From a bacterium (GTDB lineage Bacteria; NPL-UPA2; JAGMAN01), in the NCBI GenBank assembly GCA_023130215.1, contig JAGMAN010000082.1, positions 1 to 18,223 of the forward strand: a stretch of 18,223 bases of DNA, in the 5' to 3' direction. The notes under the pieces were generated by a model. It ran no database searches, was not told the DNA's origin, and saw nothing but the letters and a program-made list of their open reading frames with translations. Below are positions 7,371-14,123 of the stretch, in pieces; the first letter of the stretch is position 1; every line of letters begins with the position of its first letter. A program made the position numbers and the translations under genes.

Positions 7371-8399
7371 CTATGGGATAATGGCTGTCTTCATCCCTTT
7401 GTGGTTGACAATCATCTCTAAGGCTCTCGGCAACTGGCTGAGAGGCATTTCTTGAGTGATAAGTGCCGCACTATTTAGGGCCCGGCGGGCAATTAAATCC
7501 AGCGACTTTTTGACATAGTCCGGGGTATGATGAAAGACCCCCTTGATAGTCAGCTCCGAGTAATGCAGCAATCTGGTATCCAGCCTTATGCTTGTCCCGG
7601 AAGCGCATCCGCCAAATAAATTCACAACAGCGCCATTTCGAGCCATAGCTATGGTGGTTTCCCAGACTTCAGGACTGCCCACTGCCTCTATGGCTACATC
7701 CACTCCTCTCCCGCCATCGGTCAGTCCTCTTACAGCCTTAACGGCATCTTCAGTCTGTGACACATCCACCACCTCGTCAGCTCCACACTCTTTAGCTATA
7801 GCTAACCTCTGTGCCTCCTTATCAGTAACTATTACTCTGGCTCCCTTGAGCTTAGCTAACTGGAGGAAGAGCAAGCCAATCGGCCCGGCCCCATTTATTA
7901 CTGCTGTATCACTTAGTTTAATGCCGGATTCCTCTACCCCATGTAAGGCACATGCTAAAGGCTCCACCAAAGCTGCTTCTTTGAAGGAGACTCCATCTGG
8001 AATCTCTAAAAGGTTCTGCTTGACTATTGGTTCTGGTATCTTAACATACTCAGCATAAGCCCCATTGATGAAAAGTAGGTTCTCGCAAAGGCTCTGGCGT
8101 CCAAGCTTACAGTAGAAACACCGATTGCAAGGGGCAGAGTTAGCCGCCGCCACTCTCATCCCCTTCTGGAAGTGGCTTACCCCTTTACCAACAATAGCAA
8201 TCACTCCCGAAAATTCGTGCCCGAAGACAGCCGGCGGCTTTATCATCCGGGGATGTCCCCCACGCAGATACACCTTCGCATCCGTTCCACAAGTTAATGC
8301 GGCCTTTATCTGGACCAAAATCTCCCCTGGTCCCACCTCGGGCATGGGGACATCTTCCATCCTCACATCCTTAGGACCATACAAAATTGCCGCTTTCAT
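7371..8399 (-). CDS. Zinc-dependent medium-chain dehydrogenase (alcohol/polyol type)
   Basis: This 342-residue protein is a zinc-containing MDR-family NAD(P) oxidoreductase of the sorbitol/threonine dehydrogenase kind. Catalytic zinc ligands are visible as C37 (TCGTD), H61-E62 (GHE) and E146 (VEPLAC). The structural-zinc loop has C91, C94, C97 and C105. The nucleotide-binding motif is GAGPIG (170-175), followed by an acidic VTDKE strand end that favours NAD over NADP. Its ATG starts one base after the TGA of the paralogous gene upstream, so the two are translationally coupled. The substrate cannot be told; a polyol, sugar or amino alcohol is possible. Confidence 0.9.
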   Translation of the reverse strand: MKAAILYGPKDVRMEDVPMPEVGPGEILVQIKAALTCGTDAKVYLRGGHPRMIKPPAVFGHEFSGVIAIVGKGVSHFQKGMRVAAANSAPCNRCFYCKLGRQSLCENLLFINGAYAEYVKIPEPIVKQNLLEIPDGVSFKEAALVEPLACALHGVEESGIKLSDTAVINGAGPIGLLFLQLAKLKGARVIVTDKEAQRLAIAKECGADEVVDVSQTEDAVKAVRGLTDGGRGVDVAIEAVGSPEVWETTIAMARNGAVVNLFGGCASGTSIRLDTRLLHYSELTIKGVFHHTPDYVKKSLDLIARRALNSAALITQEMPLSQLPRALEMIVNHKGMKTAIIP

Positions 8400-8400
8400 A

Positions 8401-9426
8401 TCACCAAGCCGTTATGACTATCTTCAGAGATTCCTTTTGCTGCCGGGCCAACTTTACCGCCTCTCCGAGCTGTTCTAACTTGAAGCGGTGTGTAATCAGT
8501 CCCTTTAACTTAAGCCTACCGCTTCTAATAAGTTCAAATGCTATTCTTTGCTCGGATGGTGTTGAGGAATAGCTGCCAATCAGGTTAACCTCGTGATAGA
8601 TAAGGTTCGGGTCTACCGTCAACTTAGAACCACCCGGGCATTCAGCAAATAAGCTCACTGTGCCACCCTCCCGCACCAAACTCATAGCCTGGCTTATAGC
8701 CTGGGGGTTGCCAACAGCCACAATGGCTAAGTCAGCTCCCCGACCGGAAGTTAATTCCATGACCTTACCTCTAACATTTTCCGCCTGTGGATTAATGCTA
8801 CAGCCGGCTCCAAACTTCTCCGCTACCATCCTCCTGTAATTCACCAGGTCACTTGCTATCACCTGACCAGCTCCTAAGAGTAGGGCTAATTTTAGATGCA
8901 GGAGTCCCATGGGACCACAGCCCACCACTACCACTGTGTCTGCGGGCTGAATCCGACATTTTAATATTGCCCTCAGACAGCAGGCAGTAGATTCAATCAA
9001 AGATGCCTCTTCATAAGAGAGCTCGTCCGGAATCCTGAACATGGCGCGGGCCACATTTATATGTGGAATGCGAATATATTCAGCGAATCCGCCCGGGTCG
9101 ATGTTGGTTCTACGGAACTCAGGGCAAAGGGAATAATTGCCATGACGGCACCAGTGGCAGACAAAGCATGGAACATGGTGAGCCGCGAAGACCCGATCTC
9201 CCGGATGAAATTTTTCTACTCCATCTCCTACTTCCTCTACATCGCCAGCTACTTCGTGCCCGAGAATGGCAGGAGGGGTAACCAACATCTGCACCATCTT
9301 GCTTATGTCAGTTCCACACAGCCCGCATGACCTTACCTTGAGGAGAACTTCTCCCCTCCCAATCTCAGGCCGGGCCACCTCCTCATATCTTATGTCATTC
9401 AGGTTATAATAAACGGCCGCTTTCAA
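8401..9426 (-). CDS. Zinc-dependent medium-chain dehydrogenase, second tandem copy
   Basis: This is a distant paralogue of the next gene: 341 residues, with C37 (LCGTD), H57-E58 (GHE) and E145 for the catalytic zinc, C87/C90/C93/C101 for the structural zinc, and GCGPMG (169-174) for the nucleotide. The start is TTG at 9426, overlapping the zinc-ribbon stop as TTGA. The N-terminus MKAAVYY is what the family expects, and a GGAGG lies 13 bases upstream, so coupling to the upstream gene is likely. The two copies differ widely in the substrate-binding half, so they probably act on different substrates or successive steps. The substrate is unknown. Confidence 0.9.
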   Translation of the reverse strand: MKAAVYYNLNDIRYEEVARPEIGRGEVLLKVRSCGLCGTDISKMVQMLVTPPAILGHEVAGDVEEVGDGVEKFHPGDRVFAAHHVPCFVCHWCRHGNYSLCPEFRRTNIDPGGFAEYIRIPHINVARAMFRIPDELSYEEASLIESTACCLRAILKCRIQPADTVVVVGCGPMGLLHLKLALLLGAGQVIASDLVNYRRMVAEKFGAGCSINPQAENVRGKVMELTSGRGADLAIVAVGNPQAISQAMSLVREGGTVSLFAECPGGSKLTVDPNLIYHEVNLIGSYSSTPSEQRIAFELIRSGRLKLKGLITHRFKLEQLGEAVKLARQQKESLKIVITAW

Positions 9427-9737
9427 TCTTCTTTAATTACCTCCATTATCTCCCTGGCTACCCGCAGGGGCTTGGTGATGATGCGGATGGGGAAGGATTT
9501 GATGAAATTACTCAAGTCCTTCCTTATCTCCTCCGTTATCCGGTGGGGCTTGGATAGAACTCTATCAATGACCTCAGTTGTGTAGGTCTCTATTATCCTC
9601 TTCCTGTCCATCTCAATCTGGGTTCCACACTGCTGACAACGAACCCTTTTAAGCTGGTCCCCTACATAAGTTATGACATGGAGACATTCTCGCCCGCAGT
9701 GCAAACAGAAAAGCTCTGTCTTCATCTCAGTGGTCAT
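9423..9737 (-). CDS. Small zinc-ribbon protein
   Basis: The 104-residue protein opens with a zinc ribbon, C11-x2-C14 and C34-x2-C37, followed by a basic and helical C-terminal half (about 45-104) with many Arg, Lys and Ile. No membrane segment is seen. The ATG at 9737 has a very good AAGGAGGG site. It is the first gene of the minus-strand operon and overlaps the following dehydrogenase by 4 bp. A DNA- or RNA-binding regulatory role is plausible from the fold and charge, but I do not recognise a named family. Confidence 0.75.
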   Translation of the reverse strand: MTTEMKTELFCLHCGRECLHVITYVGDQLKRVRCQQCGTQIEMDRKRIIETYTTEVIDRVLSKPHRITEEIRKDLSNFIKSFPIRIITKPLRVAREIMEVIKED

Positions 9738-9764
9738 CTTTTCCCTCCTTAATCCTATGACAGA

Positions 9765-9794
9765 ATTTTAACATAAGTTAAATCTATTTATCAA
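9765..9794 (-). promoter_or_regulatory. Sigma70-type promoter for the minus-strand operon
   Basis: On the minus strand, TTGATA (9789-9794) is followed after 18 bases by TAAAAT (9765-9770), with TG one base before it (extended -10). Each hexamer matches consensus at five of six positions. The start site would fall about 20 bases before the ATG at 9737, leaving room for its AAGGAGGG. The intergenic region 9738-9952 otherwise holds a pyrimidine-rich stretch (about 9835-9880) and no gene. Confidence 0.55.
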
Positions 9795-9994
9795 GAAAAT
9801 CCGCTTTCTGCTTTCTAATCCCTACTTCTATCCAGCCTCTACCACTTTCTTCTTCCTCACTCCTTCTTTCCTCCTGGGCTTGCATCGCCGTTACTTTAAC
9901 ATGTCTTGCTGACGCCGTCAACTAATTTGATTTTCTTACTATTCTGAGGTAAATGTGGTACAGTTACACAAGGAGGAGAGTGCCGAGGAGATAT

Positions 9995-10438
9995 ATGAAA
10001 ATAGTATCCACTAACAGAAGAGCAAGGCATGATTACCAGATCCTGGAGACCTGTGAGGCAGGTATGGTCCTGCTTGGAACTGAGGTAAAATCTATTCGGC
10101 AGGGGCGGGCTAATCTCAAGGACAGCTTTGCGCGCATTGAAGCAAAGGAGGTATTTCTCTACAATTTACATATAAGTCCCTATGAGTTTGGAGATCTGAC
10201 TGCCCAGAACCCTACCAGGACTCGTAAGCTACTCTTGCATAAGCAGGAAATTAGAAAGCTGCTGGGCAAAACGGCAGAGCGGGGGCTAACCCTCATCCCT
10301 TTGAAACTTTATTTTAAGAAAGGTCTGGCTAAGGTAGAACTGGCCTTAGCCAAGGGAAGAAGATTATACGATAAGCGCCAGGAGATTAAAAGGAAGGAAT
10401 CGGAGAGGGAAGTAGCCCGAGCACTAAGGGGCAGATAA
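9995..10438 (+). CDS. smpB: SsrA-binding protein SmpB
   Basis: SmpB binds tmRNA and brings it to stalled ribosomes for trans-translation. The sequence has the classic N-terminus [20 protein letters not shown], then [31 protein letters not shown] and the basic tail with [16 protein letters not shown], whose helix enters the ribosomal mRNA channel. I start at ATG 9995 (147 residues), just after GAGGAG. Longer versions from 9953 or from GTG 9980 add residues not seen in the family and have worse ribosome sites. The ssrA gene follows 79 bp downstream, a common pairing. Confidence 0.96.
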   Translation: MKIVSTNRRARHDYQILETCEAGMVLLGTEVKSIRQGRANLKDSFARIEAKEVFLYNLHISPYEFGDLTAQNPTRTRKLLLHKQEIRKLLGKTAERGLTLIPLKLYFKKGLAKVELALAKGRRLYDKRQEIKRKESEREVARALRGR

Positions 10439-10482
10439 GCAACAAATGGGAGTGTCTTCACTGGCAAAATTTAGAGAAGATT

Positions 10483-10509
10483 TTGAAAACCTGTGTCAAT
10501 CTGTAATTC
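10483..10509 (+). promoter_or_regulatory. Possible promoter of the tmRNA gene
   Basis: TTGAAA (10483-10488) and TAATTC (10504-10509) are separated by 15 bases, shorter than ideal. The -10 ends nine bases before the mature tmRNA 5' end at 10518, which is the right place for a start site. The RNA could also come from the smpB transcript by RNase P processing, so this is a modest call. Confidence 0.35.
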
Positions 10510-10517
10510 AGGTGAAA

Positions 10518-10870
10518 GGGGGCGAATAGGGTTCGACCGTGGCAAGAGATGGAGAAGTGGCATGCCGAGGTAGTCAGGTGGCCTCGTAAAAAACCTGACA
10601 AAAAATTAAGTGCAAACGAACAGTTTGCCTACGCTAGCTAATTAAAGCTAGCACATCCCTCCAACCTTGCCTGTGGGGAGGAGAGGATGCCGGATAGCAG
10701 GCTGGTCCCGTTCCTCGCTTGAGGGAATGGGATGAGAATCTATTAAGCTATGCCTCTTCTGGATCCGGCCCATTGGAGCTAAAAGGGGTGAAAATTAAAG
10801 AGTGGGCTAATCATGTAGATGCTTCTTCAAGTTCTGCCTCGGGACAGGGGTTCGATTCCCCTCGCCTCCA
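10518..10870 (+). ncRNA. ssrA: Transfer-messenger RNA (tmRNA, 10Sa RNA)
   Basis: tmRNA rescues stalled ribosomes and tags the unfinished protein. The 5' end GGGGGCG (10518-10524) pairs with CGCCTCC (10863-10869), giving the 7-bp acceptor stem with one G-U, followed by discriminator A10870. CCA is not encoded. The T arm reads AGGGG-TTCGATT-CCCCT, and the D-loop side has GGGTTCGACCG. The resume codon is GCA at 10612, and the tag reads ANEQFAYAS with TAA at 10639-10641. The stop lies in the loop of a GCTAGC/GCTAGC stem (10633-10652), as helix 5 requires. Pseudoknot regions lie between 10660 and 10830. Tag tails are usually LAA; YAS is unusual. The length of 353 nt is normal. An AT-rich island starts right after its 3' end. 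Confidence 0.96.
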
Positions 10871-10935
10871 TTGTAACCAATCCGAACCCTTGTTCTCATC
10901 ATCCTTGCTGGCTACCGTGCCCCTACTACTCTATT

Positions 10936-10972
10936 TTGTGCCTAATTGTGACTAAATATTGAATTTTGTGAC
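10936..10972 (+). promoter_or_regulatory. Three TTGTG repeats in helical phase
   Basis: TTGTG occurs at 10936, 10946 and 10966, each followed by CC or AC, spaced 10 and 20 bp apart so that all face one side of the helix. The last overlaps the -35 of the promoter for the HTH gene. They could be operator sites for that protein (autoregulation), or arm-type sites for an integrase next to the tmRNA end. Confidence 0.45.
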
Positions 10973-10996
10973 AAATAATCCCTCTCATGGGATAAT
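10968..10996 (+). promoter_or_regulatory. Promoter of the HTH/PIN gene pair
   Basis: GTGACA (10968-10973) and GATAAT (10991-10996) are 17 bases apart, each matching five of six consensus positions, with TGG just before the -10 (extended -10). The expected start is near 11003, giving a short leader to the ATG at 11021. Confidence 0.55.
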
Positions 10997-11020
10997 TACT
11001 CCAGAAAGTGGTGAATGATT

Positions 11021-11326
11021 ATGCAAGAAGTAATGGGAGTTCAGGGCGCAGCCAAGTTTTTGGGGGTGGCTCCAAATACCATCTACAACTTGGTAAAACA
11101 CAGGGAGATCCCTGTCTCTACGGTCGGCAAGCAGTATAAATTTACCAGATTGGAGCTTCTCTCCTGGCTGTCTGATAAATGTCTCTATCACCGGAACTAT
11201 CTCAAGGAATATCTGGACAAGATATTCCAGGAGGCCTGGGCCTATGGTAAGAAGCGAGGGGAGAAACCCTGGTCAGATAAAAAGGTGATTGAGTTCGTTG
11301 AATCGGTAAGAAAAGAGAGGAAATAA
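11021..11326 (+). CDS. Excisionase-type helix-turn-helix protein, putative antitoxin
   Basis: The 101-residue product has an HTH_17 (excisionase/MerR-like) DNA-binding domain at its N-terminus: VQGAAKFLGVAPNTIYNLVKHREIPVSTVG, then KFTRLELLSWL. The C-terminal 50 residues are helical and charged, as expected of a toxin-binding region. Start ATG 11021 has GGTG seven bases upstream; ATG 11015 is also in frame. The next frame opens immediately after its TAA with the start of a PIN domain, and HTH_17 proteins are known partners of PIN toxins. An Xis role for a nearby integrated element is the alternative, because it is the first gene after the tmRNA 3' end, but no integrase is present. Confidence 0.75.
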   Translation: MQEVMGVQGAAKFLGVAPNTIYNLVKHREIPVSTVGKQYKFTRLELLSWLSDKCLYHRNYLKEYLDKIFQEAWAYGKKRGEKPWSDKKVIEFVESVRKERK

Positions 11327-11521
11327 TTGAGCCCGCCATCTCACGAGATACGAGCTGTCTTAGACACTAACATCTTTGTGGCCGCCTTCAAAAAATCCTC
11401 CCTTCGAGTTCCACCAGATAATACGGTGAAACACGGTGAAACAGTGCTACCTACGGTTAGCAGTACTGCCTTTTTCGCGGTATGGACAGGGTTGAGAAAA
11501 TGCAATACAGAGCAAATTTGA
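11327..11521 (+). pseudogene. Truncated PIN-domain toxin
   Basis: A TTG codon directly follows the HTH gene stop, with AGAGAGG upstream. The frame begins with RAVLDTNIFVAAFKKSS, the first strand and helix of a PIN ribonuclease domain, with the first catalytic Asp in LDTN. After about residue 24 (near base 11400) the family pattern stops and the rest reads as random sequence to a stop at 11521. A PIN toxin needs about 130 residues and three further acidic residues, so it cannot be active. Confidence 0.75.
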
Positions 11522-11767
11522 AGGGGTTTTTGCCGTCGGTGATTCCAAAATTCTCAGATTTCTCGCTTTCAGGGTTACAGGCGCGAAAGACACATTTCTC
11601 GCTACTAAGCCGGCGCAGCCTTGCCATCCGTAGAAACCCTGGTCAAAATCGCCAAAGTCCTCAAGAAAACCGCCGGCTATTTTTTAGATGAGTGAGAGGT
11701 TGGGGTTTAAAGTTAAGATGGATGAACTGGTGGGTAGATAAGGGATAGAGAAAAACAATAAGGGCTT
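11401..11767. other. Gene-debris zone between PIN remnant and defence cluster
   Basis: No intact gene is visible in this 367-bp stretch. It holds a perfect tandem 10-bp repeat, ACGGTGAAAC twice (11423-11442), directly followed by an imperfect hairpin (11442-11468; CAGT/ACTG, GCTA/TAGC). Further on are an open frame from about 11518 to a stop near 11632 containing FAVGDSKILRFLAF that I do not recognise, and the tail of an XRE-type regulator. The area looks like a junction where several transferred pieces broke. Confidence 0.55.
11609..11695 (+). pseudogene. C-terminal remnant of an XRE-family HTH regulator
   Basis: The frame after TAA 11606 reads AGAALPSVETLVKIAKVL, then KKTAGYFLDE and TGA. 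This matches the last two helices of XRE/Cro-type domains (P-S-[VLI]-E-T-L-x-K-I-A-x-x-L). The recognition helix and anything upstream are missing in this frame, so it is a broken gene. Confidence 0.6.
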
Positions 11768-11797
11768 TTGGGGAAAAATAAAATGGAAGGGGAAAAG

Positions 11798-13204
11798 ATG
11801 AAAAAGAAACTTATAAATTACCAGCAAGAATGGAAACAAATTACTCTCCCGATTGCTTCTCTTTTGCTTGATCCAGAAAATATTCGGCTAGAGACAGGAC
11901 TCAAAACGCAAGATGAAATCGTTAGAGATTTATTTGTTAATGAAAAGGCCATGCAAGTTCTTCTCAGTATTTATGAAAATGGGTTTTTCCCTGATAAAAG
12001 TCCTGTAGTTGTTAAAGAAAACAAGAATTGGATTGTTTTTGAAGGAAATCGAAGGGTGGTATCTTTGCAAGCAATGATAAACCCAATTCATGTTCCTCGA
12101 AAATATAAAGAAAAAATTAGAAAACTAATGCTTGAAAGAAGCCCCATTGTTAGTATAACGGTTAGAGTTGCACCCAACAGAGAAGCAGCGATGCAGTATT
12201 TAGCCGCAACACACACAAAAAATACCAAGCGTCCATGGAGTGCATTAAGAAGAGCGTATTTTTATTATGCCCAAAAAGAAAAAGGGCAATCTGTCCAAAG
12301 TTTAATTGAAAGATATAAAGGGGCTAATATTCCTGCGTATATCAAGATGTATGAAATGCATCATATTGCAATATCCTTAGCGAATATTTCTGACGAAGTG
12401 CGTAAGAAAATAAACAATAAAAGAAGTTTTGATATTACAACCCTGGAAAGACTGTATTCAGATAAATATGTACAAGAAAAATTGGGACTTCAGTTTAACC
12501 TCAAAACGGGAGAAGTAACAGCTCCCAAGTCACAAGAATTTAATTGCGCCTATGCAGTCATCGTTACTGATATTGCGGACAAAATAATTACATCTCGTAA
12601 AAGAATTAGTGATAGCGTAGAAAGAAAAACATACATTGACCAAATTGTTCCCAAAAAATTGCCGTCTAAAAAAACATCTATGGCGAGCGATTTTACGCCG
12701 GTTGAACCAGCTAAAACTACCAAGAATAAACTGAATACTCGTGGTATTGGTTTTTGCCTTCCATTTCCTGCAATAGAACGCATGTATAAAGAGATAGAAA
12801 GAATATCTATCAGTAACGATAGGGGTTTTCCAAATGCTGCGCATGATTTATTAAGGAGTTTTTTAGAATGCTCACTTAAAGCCTTCTTTGAAGTGCACGA
12901 TATAATAATAAAGAAAAAAGGAGAATACACTTTTTTAAAGGATGCTTTAAAAGAGTTTGGAGGAAATGAAAAAGTTAAGCATCTAACCGGATCGAAATTT
13001 AAAGCGTTACGAAATCTTGTAAAGAAAATTGAGCAAACAAAAGGTATTGGAAGCATGATGGGGTATACTGCTAATTTCATGAACCAGTTAAAGCATAGTC
13101 ATTATTTTTTTAGCAATAGAGAGACTGTGCAGCAAGGATGGGATGAGCTAAAGCCGTTGTTTATGTTTATTTTATCGTCAGTTCCTGAAAAGAAAAAGAC
13201 GTAG
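11798..13204 (+). CDS. ParB/Srx-fold protein with a C-terminal helical domain
   Basis: The N-terminal 100 residues follow the ParB/sulfiredoxin pattern: LPIASLLLDPENIRL, a helical stretch, PVVVKENKNWIVFEGN, and EGNRRVVSLQ at 82-91 (numbered from the chosen start), equivalent to the GERR box of ParB. No ParB HTH/centromere-binding domain is obvious. The middle (about 120-310) is basic. The last ~140 residues are helical (AHDLLRSFLECSLKAFF ... MNQLKHSHYF) and resemble HEPN/Abi-type C-terminal domains, but the HEPN R-x4-6-H pair is not clear. Start ATG 11798 has AAGGGG upstream; an ATG at 11783 and a TTG at 11768 are in frame. The adenine methylase gene begins one base after its stop, so the two are coupled. 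Its role is unknown; a DNA-binding or nuclease partner of the methylase is an inference. It is AT-rich, unlike the left half. Confidence 0.72.
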   Translation: MKKKLINYQQEWKQITLPIASLLLDPENIRLETGLKTQDEIVRDLFVNEKAMQVLLSIYENGFFPDKSPVVVKENKNWIVFEGNRRVVSLQAMINPIHVPRKYKEKIRKLMLERSPIVSITVRVAPNREAAMQYLAATHTKNTKRPWSALRRAYFYYAQKEKGQSVQSLIERYKGANIPAYIKMYEMHHIAISLANISDEVRKKINNKRSFDITTLERLYSDKYVQEKLGLQFNLKTGEVTAPKSQEFNCAYAVIVTDIADKIITSRKRISDSVERKTYIDQIVPKKLPSKKTSMASDFTPVEPAKTTKNKLNTRGIGFCLPFPAIERMYKEIERISISNDRGFPNAAHDLLRSFLECSLKAFFEVHDIIIKKKGEYTFLKDALKEFGGNEKVKHLTGSKFKALRNLVKKIEQTKGIGSMMGYTANFMNQLKHSHYFFSNRETVQQGWDELKPLFMFILSSVPEKKKT

Positions 13205-13205
13205 A

Positions 13206-14123
13206 GTGAAAAAAGCAAAACTAAAATTTGTTAGTCCCTTTAGATATCCAGGAGGAAAGACCCGTCTTGCAAATTTTCTTGCTGAGGCAATTGAAAAAAA
13301 TTTCACAGAAGAGAATAAGAGTAAAATAATTCTTGTTGAGCCATATGCAGGGGGAGCAGGGGCAGCATTGTCCTTATTGTTTGCAGGGCAAGTTAACAGA
13401 ATCATAATCAACGATTTTGATTCTGCTATTTATGCCTTTTGGGAAAATGCGCTTTTTAATAGTGAATATTTAATAGAAAGAATATTAGAAGTGAAGATTA
13501 CTATCGAAGAATGGAAGAGGCAGAAAGAGATATATAATAGGGCATTGTCCTCTGACCGTGAGTTGGCGTTTGCAACGCTTTTCCTGAATAGAACAAATAG
13601 ATCAGGAATAATTGAAGGGGGGCCAATTGGGGGGATGGAACAATCCGGAGACTGGAAACTTGACGCCCGTTTTACTAAAAGCACGATCATTAAGCGCTTG
13701 GAGAAAATTAAGAGATTTAAGAATAAGATCAAAGTCTACAATCTTGACGGAATTAGCCTTTTAAAAAAGATAGAGCGGCGCAAAAACATGAGCAATTATT
13801 TTATTTTTCTTGATCCTCCTTATTATCAAAAAGGTAAGCTTTTATATCTTAATCACTACGAAAATAACGACCATGAAAAACTAAGGAAATTTTTGCAAGA
13901 TTCATCGTTAAAGTGGATCATGACATATGATGACGTTTCGTACATACGCAAGCTTTATGCAAAAATGCGCAAAAGAAAATTTACAATTTGGCACAGTGCA
14001 TATCAATCAAAAGTAGGCAAAGAAATCATGATTTTTTCTAAAAAACTAAACCTTCGCAACAATAATACGACAAACCCTCAATCACAGAGACCCCTTGCCA
14101 TTAAGAGAAGCACCAATGTTTGA
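13206..14123 (+). CDS. D12-class DNA adenine N6-methyltransferase
   Basis: This 305-residue enzyme transfers methyl groups from S-adenosylmethionine to adenine N6. Motifs are in alpha-class order: PFRYPGGKTRL (11-21), the SAM-binding EPYAGGAGAAL (45-55), NDFD after the next strand, NRTNRSGI (128-135), and catalytic DPPYY (203-207). It is close to Dam/DpnM-type MTases in layout and length. The start is GTG at 13206, one base after the ParB-like stop, with no strong ribosome site, so coupling is likely. Its stop overlaps the hsdM start by 8 bp (ATGTTTGA), which ties it to the type I locus. The target sequence cannot be predicted here. No adjacent type II restriction endonuclease is recognisable, unless the ParB-like protein serves that role. 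Confidence 0.9.
   Translation: MKKAKLKFVSPFRYPGGKTRLANFLAEAIEKNFTEENKSKIILVEPYAGGAGAALSLLFAGQVNRIIINDFDSAIYAFWENALFNSEYLIERILEVKITIEEWKRQKEIYNRALSSDRELAFATLFLNRTNRSGIIEGGPIGGMEQSGDWKLDARFTKSTIIKRLEKIKRFKNKIKVYNLDGISLLKKIERRKNMSNYFIFLDPPYYQKGKLLYLNHYENNDHEKLRKFLQDSSLKWIMTYDDVSYIRKLYAKMRKRKFTIWHSAYQSKVGKEIMIFSKKLNLRNNNTTNPQSQRPLAIKRSTNV

Noticed and set aside
7588-8058. 156-residue plus-strand open frame opposite the first dehydrogenase
   Set aside because: It is a shadow of a gene with all zinc ligands and motifs intact.
9953-9994. Upstream extension of smpB from ATG 9953
   Set aside because: The added residues are not seen in SmpB proteins, and GAGGAG sits just before ATG 9995.
10719-10955. 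78-residue open frame overlapping the tmRNA
   Set aside because: It begins inside the tmRNA pseudoknot region and runs through the T arm; the RNA gene explains the sequence.
11423-11442. Tandem 10-bp repeat considered as a CRISPR or iteron array
   Set aside because: There are only two adjacent copies with no spacer and no Rep or Cas gene nearby.
11482-11691. 69-residue open frame in the debris zone
   Set aside because: It has no ribosome site and no recognisable motif, and it overlaps the XRE remnant that reads in another frame.
12550-13080. 176-residue minus-strand open frame opposite the ParB-like gene
   Set aside because: It is antisense to a coding gene with good context, and its hydrophobic stretches arise from the AT-rich complement.
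11798-13204. ParB-like protein considered as a plasmid partition protein
   Set aside because: No parA, no parS-like repeats and no ParB HTH region are visible; the neighbours are restriction-modification genes.
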